From: Bacteroidales bacterium
Lineage (GTDB): Bacteria > Bacteroidota > Bacteroidia > Bacteroidales > UBA932
NCBI GenBank assembly: GCA_016288055.1
Contig: JAEEXZ010000020.1
Span: forward strand, 1 to 34,758
Length of the DNA: 34,758 bases
Direction: 5' to 3'
Each line of letters opens with the position of its first letter. The stretch's first letter is position 1. Shown here in pieces: positions 1 through 9,719 of this stretch. The translations under genes and the position numbers were made by a program. The notes below the pieces were generated by a model, which ran no database searches, was not told the origin of the DNA, and worked only from the letters and a program-made list of their open reading frames with translations.

Positions 1-640
1 GTTTTCTGTTTCCGCTTCTGGAAACAGACTATCTTGCAAGTGCCCAGGCGCAGACAGACGTGCTGCGTCTGAATGTCTTTTTTGAAAGAAACCATACCGG
101 GATAGACCCTTCCTTCCGCGGCAATGCGGAGAACATGCAGCGTTTCCGTGAAGTGCTGCAGGAACGCCTGGAAGAGGGCTGCGTGGTGGATGCAGTGCTC
201 CTGAGGGGATCGGCCTCTCCGGAGGGTCCCTCCGTGGACAACAAGATGCTCTCCGTCGAGCGCTCCCACGCCCTGGACAAGTGGTTCAGCGATACGCTCG
301 GTCTGGGCGGCGTCCTGTTTCACCGGGAAGCGGCGCCACCCGCCATCGGGAGTGGACCTTGTCGCATCCGGGCTTGTACTATTATCCGGAAGGCTTTGAA
401 AACAAGGATGCGACGGGGGTTATCTATTTCCCTGCCGCCGGGCAGATCTGGGCGCATAACGGAGCAGACAACCGTCATTGGGGAAAACCTTCAAGGGGAA
501 TTCAACTTCTTATGCATCAGATGAAGGGCTACACGATCGTGACCGAAGACGTGGATCTGGTGGAGTTCAAGCTGGATGTGAATCCGAGCGGCACGATGAC
601 GGGATCCGGAATGTCGGTGCGCTGCGTGCGACTTCAGTAG
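1..640 (+). pseudogene. Chimeric fimbrial-cluster pseudogene (OmpA-like head, FISUMP/fimbrillin-like tail), 5' end outside window
   Basis: One frame is open from the window edge to about position 305 and carries an OmpA-like stretch (GSASPEGP followed by LSVERSHALDKW), a pattern common in accessory proteins of Bacteroidetes fimbrial clusters. From about 330 to 640 the coherent frame is a different one: it reads LYYYPEGFENKDATGVIYFP and ends GMSVRCVR just before the stop, the typical ending of FISUMP or fimbrillin-like surface proteins. The two pieces do not share a frame, so the join lies around 305-345. A second, compensated frame wobble is possible at about 480-525, where another frame reads GKTFKGNSTSYASD. 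I read this as a remnant left by an internal deletion or fusion. A sequencing or assembly error is the alternative. No intact product is expected. Confidence 0.6.
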
Positions 641-650
641 CGACTTCCCG

Positions 651-672
651 CGTGCGCGCATAATGCGCGCCG
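651..672 (+). terminator. Possible hairpin after the pseudogene
   Basis: A GCGCGC arm (654-659) pairs with GCGCGC (665-670) around a short ATAAT loop, with a further CG pair outside a bulged T. There is no T-run after it, so it is only a weak terminator candidate. It sits between the pseudogene stop and the secA promoter. Confidence 0.3.
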
Positions 673-676
673 GTAC

Positions 677-707
677 TTGCTTGTGTGCGAAAATAGTATT
701 ATCTTTG
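677..707 (+). promoter_or_regulatory. Bacteroidetes-type promoter of secA
   Basis: TATCTTTG at 700-707 matches the Bacteroidetes -7 consensus TAnnTTTG, and a TTG at 677-679 stands 20 nt upstream in the place of the -33 element. Transcription would start near 713, leaving a leader of about 30 nt before the secA ATG at 742. This supports secA having its own promoter independent of the pseudogene. Confidence 0.55.
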
Positions 708-741
708 TCTAATTATTTACGAAATTAGGCAAAGATTACTT

Positions 742-3700
742 ATGGCAATCGCAGATATACTGAAAACTATTTTCGGATCCAAGTCGGACAGGGATATGAA
801 AGCCATCCGGCCCGTCCTGGACCAGATCCTGAAAATTTATCCGGAAATCGACGCACTTTCCAACGACGCCCTCCGTGCCCGCACCGAGGCGCTCAAGGCG
901 CAAATCGCCGCCGTGGAAAAGCCGTTCGAAGACAGAATAGCGGAGATTAAACTGGAACTCGAAAAAGATATCCCCGTTTCCCAGAAAGAGGCCCTTGCCG
1001 GCGAAAGCGACAAGTTGGTGAAGGATGAGGACGACGCCATCGAGGTGGTCCTGAACCAGATCCTCCCCGAGGCTTTTGCCATCGTCAAGAGCACCGCCCG
1101 TCGTTTTGCCGCCAGCGAAACCATCGAGGTGACGGCCAGTGAATTCGACAAGCAGCTTGCAGCCGAAGGGCGCGATTTCGTTGAAATTGCCGCAGACAAG
1201 GCCATCTGGCACAACCACTGGCAGGCCGGCGGCAACGAGATTACCTGGGATATGGTGCATTATGACGTGCAGCTTATCGGCGGTATCGTCCTCAATGGCG
1301 GCGTCAAAACCAACAAGGAGCAGAGGGGCATGATCGCCGAGATGGCTACCGGTGAGGGTAAGACCCTTGTGGCTACGCTCCCGGTGTTCCTCAACGCCCT
1401 TGCCGGAAAAGGCGTGCACGTAGTTACCGTGAACGACTATCTGTCCAAGCGTGACTCCGAGTGGATGGGCCCGCTCTACATGTTCCACGGCCTCAGCGTG
1501 GACTGCATCGACAAGCACCAGCCCAACTCCGACGCCCGCCGCAAGGCATACGAGTGCAGCATCACCTTCGGTACCAACAACGAATTCGGCTTCGACTACC
1601 TGCGCGACAATATGTGCTCCCGCGTGAGCGACCTTGTCCAGCGCAAGCACCACTACGCCATCGTCGATGAAGTGGACTCCGTCCTCATCGACGACGCCCG
1701 TACCCCCCTTATCATCTCCGGCCCCATGGAGAAGACTTCCGGGGACGAGCAGTTCATGGAGTATCGGCCCTATGTGGAGAGCCTCTACAACAAGCAGCGC
1801 GCCCTCATCAACACCACCCTGAACGAGTCCAAGAAGCTCATCGCGGCCGGCAATGAGGCCGAGGGAGGAAAGCTCCTCTACCGCTGCTACAAGGGTCTCC
1901 CGAAGTACCAGCCCCTCATCAAGTTCCTCTCGGAACCCGGCATGAAGGCCCTCATGCAGAAGACGGAGGCCTACTACATGCAGGACAACGAACGGGAGAT
2001 GCCCGTCGTCACCGATGAACTTTACTTCGTCATCAACGAAGTGCTCAATACCGTTGACATGACCGACAAGGGCCATGACGCCCTCGCCGCCAGTGTGAGC
2101 GACCCCAACTTCTTCGTGCTGCCGGATATGGGCAGCGCCATCGCCGAAATCACCCACTCGGACCTGACTCCCCAGGAAAAGGCCGAAAAGAAGGATGCCC
2201 TCATGGAGGATTTCTCCCTCAAGAGCGAGCGTGTCCATACGGTGATCCAGCTCCTGAAGGCATATGCCATGTTCGCCAAGGACATCGACTATGTCATCGT
2301 GGACAACAAGGTGAAGATCGTGGACGAGTCCACTGGCCGTATCATGGAAGGCCGCCGCTGGAGCGACGGTCTGCACCAGGCCGTGGAAGCCAAGGAAAAT
2401 GTGAAGGTGGAAGCCGCTACCCAGACTTTCGCCACCATCACCCTGCAGAACTACTTCCGCATGTATCACAAGCTGGCCGGTATGACCGGTACGGCAGAAA
2501 CGGAGGCCGGTGAGTTCTGGGATATCTACAAACTGGACGTGGTGGTCATCCCCACCAACCGTCCCGTCATCCGCGACGACCAAAACGACATCGTGTACCG
2601 CACCATGAAGGGCAAGTTCAACGCCGTCATCGAGAAGGTGGTGGAACTGTCCAAGGCCGGACGCCCGGTGCTGGTGGGTACCACGGATGTGGAAACGTCC
2701 GAACTCCTGGCCCGCATGATGAGCATGCGCGGCATCAAGGCCAATGTCCTCAATGCAAAGGAACACGCCCGGGAGGCGGAAATCGTCGCCCAGGCTGGCC
2801 AGAAGGGCAAGGTGACCATCGCCACCAACATGGCCGGCCGTGGTACGGATATCAAGCTTTCCCAGGAGGTGAAGGATGCCGGCGGCCTTGCCATCATCGG
2901 CACCACCCGCCACGACAGCCGCCGCGTGGACCGTCAGCTTCGCGGTCGTGCCGGCCGTCAGGGAGACCCGGGTTCCTCCTGCTTCTACATTTCCCTGGAG
3001 GATGACCTTATGCGTAAATTCGGCTCCGAGCGCATCGCAAGCGTGGTGGACCGCATGGGCATCCAGGAAGACGAAGCCCTGGAATCCAAGATGCTTTCCA
3101 ACGCCATCGGCAACGCCCAGAAACGCGTGGAGGAAAACCACTTCGGCTGGCGTAAGCGCACCCTCGAGTACGACGACGTCATGAACTACCAGCGTGAAGC
3201 CGTGTATGCCCGCCGCCGCAACGCCCTCTCCGGCGAACGCATCGAAATCGACGTGCAGAACATGATGCAGGACACTGCCATCATCCTCTCCCAGCAGGCC
3301 GAGGGCATGTCCTACGAGGAATTCGAGGAGTTCATCATCGCGCGCCTGTCCATCGACCTGGGCTTCGACGAGCAGTTCTATGCCCATGCCAAGCCGCAGG
3401 AGATTGCCGACAAGCTGGCCGCCCACATGCAGGAGGTGTATGAGCGCCGCATGAACACGATGATCGAGAAGGTGAACCCCGTCATCAAGACCGTCTTCGA
3501 GAAGCAGGGGAACATGTACGAGAACATCGCCATCCCCATCTCCAACGGCAAGAAGCAGCTCACCCTCTCCGTGAACCTGAAGAAGGCCTACGAGACCGAA
3601 AGCCGGGAGATTGCCAAGGCCCTGAGCCGCAGCATCATCCTCTACTATATCGACGACTACTGGAAGCAGCACCTGCGCGACATGGACGACCTTCGTCAGA

Positions 3701-4050
3701 GCGTGCAGAATGCAGCCTACGAACAGAAAGACCCGCTGGTGGTGTACAAGCTGGAAAGCTACAACCTGTTCACCGAGATGCTGGAAAAACTGAACGAGGA
3801 AGTGCTGGCTTTCCTGCTCCGTGCGTTCATCCCGCTGCGTGACGCCTCCGACGCCCGCGAAGCCCGTCCGGCTACTCAGCCCAGCCGGAACATGCAGCAG
3901 ATGCGCACCAATGATCCCTCCCAGCTCTCCACCAACGGCGAGCAGAGGAGCCGGATGCCCATCCGTGTGGACAAAACCGTGGGCCGAAACGACCCTTGTC
4001 CCTGCGGCTCCGGCCTCAAGTACAAGAACTGCCACGGTAAAGGGCAGTAA
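742..4050 (+). CDS. secA: Preprotein translocase ATPase SecA
   Basis: SecA is the cytoplasmic ATPase motor that pushes unfolded preproteins through SecYEG. The 1,102-aa product carries the family landmarks in order: Walker A GEGKT at residues 204-208, Walker B DEVDS at about 309 followed by [11 protein letters not shown], the [11 protein letters not shown] motif, [11 protein letters not shown] and [14 protein letters not shown] of the second helicase domain, and a C-terminal zinc finger CPCG...KNCH (C1086, C1088, C1097, H1098) that in other species contacts SecB and lipids. It is longer than the roughly 900-aa proteobacterial protein because of extra sequence, mainly around residues 340-440, which is usual for Bacteroidetes. 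The ATG at 742 follows a good promoter. The next gene begins 52 nt after the stop with no obvious terminator between, so read-through into the bactofilins is possible. Confidence 0.98.
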   Translation: MAIADILKTIFGSKSDRDMKAIRPVLDQILKIYPEIDALSNDALRARTEALKAQIAAVEKPFEDRIAEIKLELEKDIPVSQKEALAGESDKLVKDEDDAIEVVLNQILPEAFAIVKSTARRFAASETIEVTASEFDKQLAAEGRDFVEIAADKAIWHNHWQAGGNEITWDMVHYDVQLIGGIVLNGGVKTNKEQRGMIAEMATGEGKTLVATLPVFLNALAGKGVHVVTVNDYLSKRDSEWMGPLYMFHGLSVDCIDKHQPNSDARRKAYECSITFGTNNEFGFDYLRDNMCSRVSDLVQRKHHYAIVDEVDSVLIDDARTPLIISGPMEKTSGDEQFMEYRPYVESLYNKQRALINTTLNESKKLIAAGNEAEGGKLLYRCYKGLPKYQPLIKFLSEPGMKALMQKTEAYYMQDNEREMPVVTDELYFVINEVLNTVDMTDKGHDALAASVSDPNFFVLPDMGSAIAEITHSDLTPQEKAEKKDALMEDFSLKSERVHTVIQLLKAYAMFAKDIDYVIVDNKVKIVDESTGRIMEGRRWSDGLHQAVEAKENVKVEAATQTFATITLQNYFRMYHKLAGMTGTAETEAGEFWDIYKLDVVVIPTNRPVIRDDQNDIVYRTMKGKFNAVIEKVVELSKAGRPVLVGTTDVETSELLARMMSMRGIKANVLNAKEHAREAEIVAQAGQKGKVTIATNMAGRGTDIKLSQEVKDAGGLAIIGTTRHDSRRVDRQLRGRAGRQGDPGSSCFYISLEDDLMRKFGSERIASVVDRMGIQEDEALESKMLSNAIGNAQKRVEENHFGWRKRTLEYDDVMNYQREAVYARRRNALSGERIEIDVQNMMQDTAIILSQQAEGMSYEEFEEFIIARLSIDLGFDEQFYAHAKPQEIADKLAAHMQEVYERRMNTMIEKVNPVIKTVFEKQGNMYENIAIPISNGKKQLTLSVNLKKAYETESREIAKALSRSIILYYIDDYWKQHLRDMDDLRQSVQNAAYEQKDPLVVYKLESYNLFTEMLEKLNEEVLAFLLRAFIPLRDASDAREARPATQPSRNMQQMRTNDPSQLSTNGEQRSRMPIRVDKTVGRNDPCPCGSGLKYKNCHGKGQ

Positions 4051-4102
4051 CAGGTCTAACTACTGAAAAACTCTTTATTTTTAACATCTAAAACTTATAT
4101 TT

Positions 4103-4549
4103 ATGGAAAACGCAAATTTGAACGAGGTAAGTCGTATCTCTGCAGGTACGGTCTTCAAAGGTGAAATTATCGCCAACGGTGACATCCGCATCGACGGAAA
4201 GTTCGAGGGACGTCTCAACTCCAGGGGCCGTCTTGTGGCCGGAGAAAGCGCGCAGGTGAATGGTGATGTCATTTGCCAGAACGTGGACTTCAGCGGCAAG
4301 ATGGGCAAGGGTACCATGTATGTGGCAGACACCCTCTCCCTCAAGAGTGGCTGTGTCGTGAACGGAGACATCCACTACAAACGCCTGCAGGTGGAACTGG
4401 ATGCCAAGGTCAACGGCAGCCTCAAGACTCTTGACGAGGCAGAATTCAACAAACTCGCCAACCAGGTAGGCCCCGCTGCAGCCCATCCCTCCGCTAAGTC
4501 CGCCGAAAAGCCGGCTCCCGCAGAAAAGAAAGAAAATGAACTGAATTAA
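4103..4549 (+). CDS. Bactofilin (polymer-forming cytoskeletal protein), first copy
   Basis: Bactofilins form beta-helical filaments that polymerize without nucleotide and scaffold wall or envelope enzymes at fixed sites in the cell. This 148-aa protein has the core of repeated short beta-helix rungs: GEIIANGDIRIDGKFEGRL, then GRLVAGESAQVNGDV, and GCVVNGDIHYKRLQVELDAKVNGSL. A short disordered tail rich in Pro, Ala, Lys and Glu (about residues 128-148) follows, as is common in the family. No signal peptide or membrane segment is seen, so it is cytosolic or membrane-associated. It opens the eight-gene run reaching 15232, and a paralogue starts 10 nt downstream. Its place ahead of an exopolysaccharide synthase suggests it positions that machine, which is inference from context. 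Confidence 0.9.
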   Translation: MENANLNEVSRISAGTVFKGEIIANGDIRIDGKFEGRLNSRGRLVAGESAQVNGDVICQNVDFSGKMGKGTMYVADTLSLKSGCVVNGDIHYKRLQVELDAKVNGSLKTLDEAEFNKLANQVGPAAAHPSAKSAEKPAPAEKKENELN

Positions 4550-4559
4550 CGCTAATGTT

Positions 4560-4955
4560 ATGAACGCAAACAATGCTACTTCCAATATGACCGATGTCAA
4601 CCGCGTCGCTTTCGGCGCGGAATTCGTCGGGGACCTTGCCACTGCCAACGACATCCGTATCGACGGAAAGTTTGACGGCCGCCTTTATTGCGAAGGCCGT
4701 CTGGTCGTGGGCGAGAAGGCCGTCATCAAAGGCGACATCTTCGGCACCGACATCGACTTCAGCGGCACCATGACATCCGGCAACATCTACACGCGCGAGA
4801 CGCTTTCCCTCAAGGGGGGCTGCTCTGTGCACGGAGACCTGTATTTCCAGCGTTTCCAGGTTGAACTTGACGCCAAGTTCACCGGATCCTGCAAGGTGCT
4901 GGAGGAGGGAGAATTCGCCAAGATCGCCGCTCCCGTCGCCGCCCTTCTCAAGTAA
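4560..4955 (+). CDS. Bactofilin, second copy
   Basis: This 131-aa protein is a paralogue of the preceding gene. It shares the same rungs (ANDIRIDGKFDGRL, EGRLVVGEKAVIKGDI, GCSVHGDLYFQRFQVELDAKFTGS) but has divergent ends and lacks the Lys/Glu-rich tail of the first copy. The 10-nt spacing and parallel architecture indicate tandem duplication followed by divergence. The pair may copolymerize, as known bactofilin pairs do in other bacteria, but nothing in the sequence proves that. The stop is 14 nt before the LruC gene, consistent with one transcript. Confidence 0.9.
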   Translation: MNANNATSNMTDVNRVAFGAEFVGDLATANDIRIDGKFDGRLYCEGRLVVGEKAVIKGDIFGTDIDFSGTMTSGNIYTRETLSLKGGCSVHGDLYFQRFQVELDAKFTGSCKVLEEGEFAKIAAPVAALLK

Positions 4956-4969
4956 AACTAATAGTAACT

Positions 4970-7021
4970 ATGAATAGAACCCTTCCGTATGTATTGGCAG
5001 GCGCCCTCGCCGTGATGGCGATGTCCTGCGCGCAGGATCCCATTCCTGCAAAACCTGAAAACGAGCCAGGTCTGGACGTCTTCTCCAAGACTGTCCCCTC
5101 CGGCTATTACAATGTAGCCAACGTGACGGTTCCCGTCGGTACGGAAACCGTGTATATCGAATACAAGGGGGCCGATGGTCGCAAGAAGACCGTCGCCCAG
5201 CCTGTCACGCCGCTCGTTGGCGAACCCGCGGAGGGGCGCGATCCGGAGCCGTTCGGCACCGTCTCCCTTCTTCTGAAGAGCGAGAAGCCGTCCCGGGTCT
5301 CCATCTACTATCTCCTCAACGACGCCACCACCAAGGCGGGCGGCGAGGACCGCATAGACATTGTGGAGAACCTTCCGGTGAACATGGTTACCAGTGGAGA
5401 ATTCGGGAAAACCCGCTATGTCCAGATGACATGGGACTATGCCTGGGAGAACAAGGAGGTTTACCAGTGGCATTACGAGAACGTGCGCAAGTATCCCGCC
5501 GACATTGTCATGTACGACGCCGAGCATAACCATACCCTCCGTTACAAGTACGCCTATTCCGGCGTGAGGGGGGAAGGCTACATGCTGGAAGACGCCTACG
5601 AGATCGTGGACCATGTGGCCGTCCGTGCCAAGTACAACTACTGCGGCCCCGGCTGCGTACACTGCCAGTTCTGCATGCCCTGGGGCTGTTCCTGCGGCTG
5701 CGGCGGCTGGGACAATGACAAGCAGCAGCCCAAGTTGATGCCCAACCCGGACTTCGTTCCCAACGGCAACCTCCTGCAGCCCGCCATCGAAGACGGTGCC
5801 AGCACGGAAGTTCCTGTCATTCCGGACAATGTAGTTACCGTTCCGCTTCCGGAACCGGCTTCTTACGTGACCGCCGACGGAGAATATACCAACTATCACT
5901 CCAGCGGCGCCGTCATGTTCGACGACAAGTGGCCTGCCCTTCCGGAAGCATCGGGCGAGGGTCTCTATGACCTTGACTTCAATGACGTGGTCGTGGACTA
6001 CGATATCGAGGCCGTCACCGTCTCCGACGCCCTTCTGGAGAAGGAAGGATGGAGGGAACAGGTGAAGGTGGTCCTGCATCTGCGTGCCCTGGGCAGCAAG
6101 GATATCTGGCGTGTGGGCCTGGCCCTGGAGAACTTCAATACGGACTATGTACAGTCCGTCTCGGAGTACAAGACGCTGGACAGCTGGCAGAATCCCCACG
6201 GGGAACTGCCGGACTGGGCCCGCAGCGTCCTCTTCCAGGAAAACTCCATCCACTATGACGCCGTTTCCGGTACCCAGTACAGCCGCAACACGCTGCGTCC
6301 CGCCGTCGAGATGGGCCAGCTGCAGGCGTTCAACGGTACCCGCCGCGACGGTGCCGGCTGGCAGGTTTACCAGTACAAGGACGACCATGGCAACATCACG
6401 GACCATGTGATGAACCCGGCCCTGAAGCAGTGGGACAACTGGAAAACGCCCAACGAGAACCAGTATTCTCCGGACCTGGAGGAAAAAGCGGCTCCCTCGA
6501 GCCTTTCTTCCATCCAGAAGCTTACTTTCTACAATACCATTCCCGGTTATGTGAATGTGGCCGGCGGTCTGTACACCTACACCGTCATCTACCACATGAA
6601 GCCGCGTGCCAAGATGGATCCTGTCCAGCGCGAGGCGGCCCGTCAGAACATGATCGACGCCGTGATGAACACCTCCGGCCAGAACTTCTTCGCCGTGAAG
6701 GGGGATTTCACTCCCATCGGCCTCAAGGGGTATGAGCCCCTGGACTACAAGACCAAAGACAACCACAACTACGCCGACGAATACAGGAAGAATTACGAAA
6801 GCAACACGGACCACTTGAGCGCCCAGACTACCTATGTGGCGAAGAATGGCCAGGTGTGGGCTTTCAAATGTCCTGTCCAGACGCGTCATGCATGGGAGAA
6901 GCAGTACTTCAGCAAGGCTTATCCCCACTATGACGCCTGGGTTACTTCCGGCGGCACTGAATACGAAGACTGGTACAAAGACGAATCTGTAGATTATACC
7001 TACCTTTCGTGTGAATGGTAA
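4970..7021 (+). CDS. LruC-domain (DUF4842) lipoprotein with a cysteine cluster
   Basis: This is a 683-aa surface or periplasmic lipoprotein of unknown biochemical role. The N-terminus is a lipoprotein signal with the acylated Cys at residue 20 (VMAMSC). Residues from about 309 match the LruC domain, with its acidic DLDFNDVVVDYD core that looks able to bind calcium. The C-terminus has the family pattern FTPIGLKGYEPLDY, then AYPHYDAWVTSGGTEYEDWY. An odd feature is seven cysteines between residues 225 and 244 (C225, 229, 232, 235, 240, 242, 244) inserted before the LruC domain. It could be a metal site or a disulfide knot. Position between the bactofilins and the glycosyltransferase block suggests a part in the same envelope machine, although LruC proteins also occur alone. 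Confidence 0.85.
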   Translation: MNRTLPYVLAGALAVMAMSCAQDPIPAKPENEPGLDVFSKTVPSGYYNVANVTVPVGTETVYIEYKGADGRKKTVAQPVTPLVGEPAEGRDPEPFGTVSLLLKSEKPSRVSIYYLLNDATTKAGGEDRIDIVENLPVNMVTSGEFGKTRYVQMTWDYAWENKEVYQWHYENVRKYPADIVMYDAEHNHTLRYKYAYSGVRGEGYMLEDAYEIVDHVAVRAKYNYCGPGCVHCQFCMPWGCSCGCGGWDNDKQQPKLMPNPDFVPNGNLLQPAIEDGASTEVPVIPDNVVTVPLPEPASYVTADGEYTNYHSSGAVMFDDKWPALPEASGEGLYDLDFNDVVVDYDIEAVTVSDALLEKEGWREQVKVVLHLRALGSKDIWRVGLALENFNTDYVQSVSEYKTLDSWQNPHGELPDWARSVLFQENSIHYDAVSGTQYSRNTLRPAVEMGQLQAFNGTRRDGAGWQVYQYKDDHGNITDHVMNPALKQWDNWKTPNENQYSPDLEEKAAPSSLSSIQKLTFYNTIPGYVNVAGGLYTYTVIYHMKPRAKMDPVQREAARQNMIDAVMNTSGQNFFAVKGDFTPIGLKGYEPLDYKTKDNHNYADEYRKNYESNTDHLSAQTTYVAKNGQVWAFKCPVQTRHAWEKQYFSKAYPHYDAWVTSGGTEYEDWYKDESVDYTYLSCEW

Positions 7022-7036
7022 CTAAACCCTTACGCG

Positions 7037-8230
7037 ATGGAATACTACGTCCTCAGTAGATACGCGTACTGGAAATATTACTTCCTGATCCTGTACTACC
7101 GGCTGCATGAGTTTCCGCCGGCAGTACGGGTTTGGGCTATTTTTACGTCCATATGTCTGGTGCTGCTTGTCTCCATCGTCGTAGGAAATTTCATCCGGGT
7201 GCTCATTTCGACGGCCGACAACAGGGCTATCGAACGATATCGTGAGAAGTTCGAACCGCACATGCTGGAGGTGGCCCTTACGGCGAGGAATCTGGAACTT
7301 TCGGAAATATCGGCCCTGATGAACCTCCCGAAGAACTTCAAGATGCGCGTGAAGCAGAACCGGCGCCTGGTCCCCATCCTCCTGGGCTTGTATCGGCAAT
7401 ATGCCGACGAAATGAACAAGATTAACTGGCAACGTCTCCTTCAAGTCCTGAAGATGCCGGCGTATTTTGACAACCAGGTGCGTTCCCGTTCCATGCGGAA
7501 ACGCATCATTGCGTTCAAAAACGTGGCCGACATGGACGCCAACCTGAAGGAAGCCGTGGCCTCCCGATACCTCTTTGCGAAGGATCGTAAGTTGCAGAAT
7601 ATGGCCCGTTTACATGCGGCCCGCTTCGGCACTTCCTATCCTTTCAAGGTGCTTCTGGAAGATCCGAACCTGGTTTTCACGGAAGAACTTGTCATCAAGT
7701 TCCACAACGTACTGCTGTACCGCATGGAGAACGGAATGTCCATGCCCAATTTCATCCACTGGTGCAACCGTACGCCCGTGAACGAAGAACTGCGGATATT
7801 TGCCATCAACGAGATCCGCCTGTTCCGCCGCAAGGAGGACTGTGCCGAGATGCTCTCCATGCTCCAGAACTCCCGCGAGGAACGTTTCTCCTGTGCGCTC
7901 ATCCAGGCGTTGGGAGAACTGGAATACGTTCCGGCAGAGAAGGAGTTCTGCCGGCGGTACTTGTCGGCCTCCTTCAGCGAGCGCCAGGAACTGGCCCGCG
8001 CGCTGGGCATCATCAACTCCGGCAACCCGGAGGTGCTGCGTTTCCTGGAGGAGGACTTCCTGCAGACGACGGACTACGTAACGCGGATGCTGCTCCTTCG
8101 CACCATCTACAATTACGGGAAGCCCGGCCGTAAAACGTATGAACGCCTGAAGAAAGATGCGCCCGCAGAGTTCGCCATCTACTTCGAGCATATTGAGTGT
8201 GACCTGATAGACAGCCGAAGATATGCCTGA
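7037..8230 (+). CDS. Membrane-anchored HEAT-repeat protein of a glycosyltransferase operon
   Basis: The 397-aa protein has one strong transmembrane helix at about residues 33-57 and then a long helical region. The C-terminal half looks like degenerate HEAT repeats, with paired helices such as VNEELRIFAINEIRLFRR and SCALIQALGELEYVPAE. HEAT solenoids bind partner proteins, so a scaffold or regulatory role is likely; the positive-inside pattern would place the solenoid in the cytoplasm or the periplasm depending on topology, which I cannot fix. Its last 8 bases overlap the start of the family 2 glycosyltransferase (ATG at 8223, stop at 8228-8230), so the two are probably translationally coupled and act together. 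No enzymatic motif was seen. Confidence 0.75.
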   Translation: MEYYVLSRYAYWKYYFLILYYRLHEFPPAVRVWAIFTSICLVLLVSIVVGNFIRVLISTADNRAIERYREKFEPHMLEVALTARNLELSEISALMNLPKNFKMRVKQNRRLVPILLGLYRQYADEMNKINWQRLLQVLKMPAYFDNQVRSRSMRKRIIAFKNVADMDANLKEAVASRYLFAKDRKLQNMARLHAARFGTSYPFKVLLEDPNLVFTEELVIKFHNVLLYRMENGMSMPNFIHWCNRTPVNEELRIFAINEIRLFRRKEDCAEMLSMLQNSREERFSCALIQALGELEYVPAEKEFCRRYLSASFSERQELARALGIINSGNPEVLRFLEEDFLQTTDYVTRMLLLRTIYNYGKPGRKTYERLKKDAPAEFAIYFEHIECDLIDSRRYA

Positions 8231-9719
8231 GTGGGTTTACGATGCGTTCAGTTATTTCGTGGTCGTGTATTCCACGTTTGTCCTGACAAGCTATATCGTG
8301 TTTGTCATCATGGCTTACGTGGAACACAAGAAGCATTTCACGTATCACGACGACGACTATACCATCGAGGAGCTTAAAAAGTCCCCGTATACCCCCGGCA
8401 TATCCATCGTCGCCCCCGCCTATAACGAGGAAAAGACCGTCATCACCAACGTGCAGTCGCTTCTGAGCCTGGACTATCCGGACTACGAAGTGGTCATCGT
8501 GAACGATGGTTCCAAGGACCGCACGCTGGAGCTTCTCATCGAGAACTTCGATCTGGTGAAGGTCCCTTACGCCTACGTCGAGAAAATCAAGACCAAGCCG
8601 TTCCGTGGCCTTTACAAGACGCGCAGCGACAATCCCGCCTTCAAGCGCCTTACCGTGGTGGACAAGGTGAACGGCGGCACCAAGGCCGATGCCTCCAATG
8701 CCGGCGTCAACGTGGTGTCCAACAAGTTCTTCGTGTGCACCGACGTGGACTGCGTGCTGGAGAAGAACGCCCTTTACCGGATGATCTGGCCCACGATGGC
8801 CAGCACCCGCCGCGTGATAGCCGTATCGGCCACCATGCGCATGAGCAACGGCTCGGTGGTGGAGGACGGCAAGATGGTGATGCCCCGCCCCCCGCACGAC
8901 CTCATCCCCCTCTTCCAGGACCTGGAGTACACGCGTTCGTTCCTCATCGGCAAGACGGCCCTGAGCCACGTGAATGCCATGCAGAACGTGTCCGGCGGCT
9001 TCGGCATGTTCGACCGCGAGGTGGTGATCAAGGCCGGCGGCTACGATGGCGACTCCTTCGCCGAGGATATGGATATGGTGGCCCGCATGATCCGCTACAT
9101 GTGCGACTCCGGCGAAGATTATCGCGTGGTCCAGATTCCGGAAACCTGCTGCTGGACGGAAGGACCGCCCAATGTCAAGGTGCTCAACCGGCAGCGTACG
9201 CGCTGGGGACGCGGCCTGTTCCAGTTCTTTACGGTGCACCGGGACATGCTGTTTAACCGCAATTACCGTCAGTACGGCCTGTTCACCCTGCCGTATATCC
9301 TTATTTTCGAACTGTTGGCTCCGGTCATCGAATTCCTGGGCTATTTCATGGTGCTGTCCCTGCTTGTGCAGTGGGCCATCAACTGGCATACCATCTGGAT
9401 TGCCTTCCTGGGCCTGTATGTCTTTGCGCAGCTGCTCACCGTCACCATCGTTTCCTACGACGTGTGGGTGGGTACGTCCTTCAAGCACCGCAGGGATTAC
9501 CTGTGGTTTATCCTGGCCTCGCTGCTGGAGCCGTTCATCTATCATCCGATGAACGTGTTCTTCAGCCTGCGCGGCTATGTGAAGCAGATTCTGGGTACGC
9601 AGATGGTCTGGGGCAACATGACCCGTAAGGGCGTGCAGGGGGCCGGCAAGGCAGCCGCCTCCACCTCCGTGGCCGAGGCGAAGGCCCATAAAGAAAAGGG
9701 AGGTGAGGCCGATGCGTAG
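8223..9719 (+). CDS. Processive family 2 glycosyltransferase (polysaccharide synthase, YaiP/PgaC/BcsA-like)
   Basis: This inner-membrane enzyme would polymerize a polysaccharide from nucleotide sugars and thread it across the membrane. The 498-aa product has one N-terminal membrane helix (about residues 8-30), a GT-A catalytic domain, and several C-terminal helices from about residue 353. The processive-synthase residues are all present: D95 in NDGSKD, the DVD metal-binding motif at 174-176, the AEDMD acid site (E281, D282) and QRTRW at 324-328. There is no PilZ domain, so no direct c-di-GMP control is visible in this protein. It overlaps the HEAT gene upstream and the TPR/YaiO gene downstream. 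The polymer cannot be named from sequence: glucan, poly-N-acetylglucosamine and others remain possible. Confidence 0.9.
   Translation: MPEWVYDAFSYFVVVYSTFVLTSYIVFVIMAYVEHKKHFTYHDDDYTIEELKKSPYTPGISIVAPAYNEEKTVITNVQSLLSLDYPDYEVVIVNDGSKDRTLELLIENFDLVKVPYAYVEKIKTKPFRGLYKTRSDNPAFKRLTVVDKVNGGTKADASNAGVNVVSNKFFVCTDVDCVLEKNALYRMIWPTMASTRRVIAVSATMRMSNGSVVEDGKMVMPRPPHDLIPLFQDLEYTRSFLIGKTALSHVNAMQNVSGGFGMFDREVVIKAGGYDGDSFAEDMDMVARMIRYMCDSGEDYRVVQIPETCCWTEGPPNVKVLNRQRTRWGRGLFQFFTVHRDMLFNRNYRQYGLFTLPYILIFELLAPVIEFLGYFMVLSLLVQWAINWHTIWIAFLGLYVFAQLLTVTIVSYDVWVGTSFKHRRDYLWFILASLLEPFIYHPMNVFFSLRGYVKQILGTQMVWGNMTRKGVQGAGKAAASTSVAEAKAHKEKGGEADA

Noticed and set aside
736..4035. An open antisense frame of over 1,000 codons across secA
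   Set aside because: It mirrors the codon-position bias of secA, has low-complexity His/Val/Gly-rich translation and no domain. Similar shadows lie opposite the TPR-YaiO gene (9562-12636) and susC (30948-33758).
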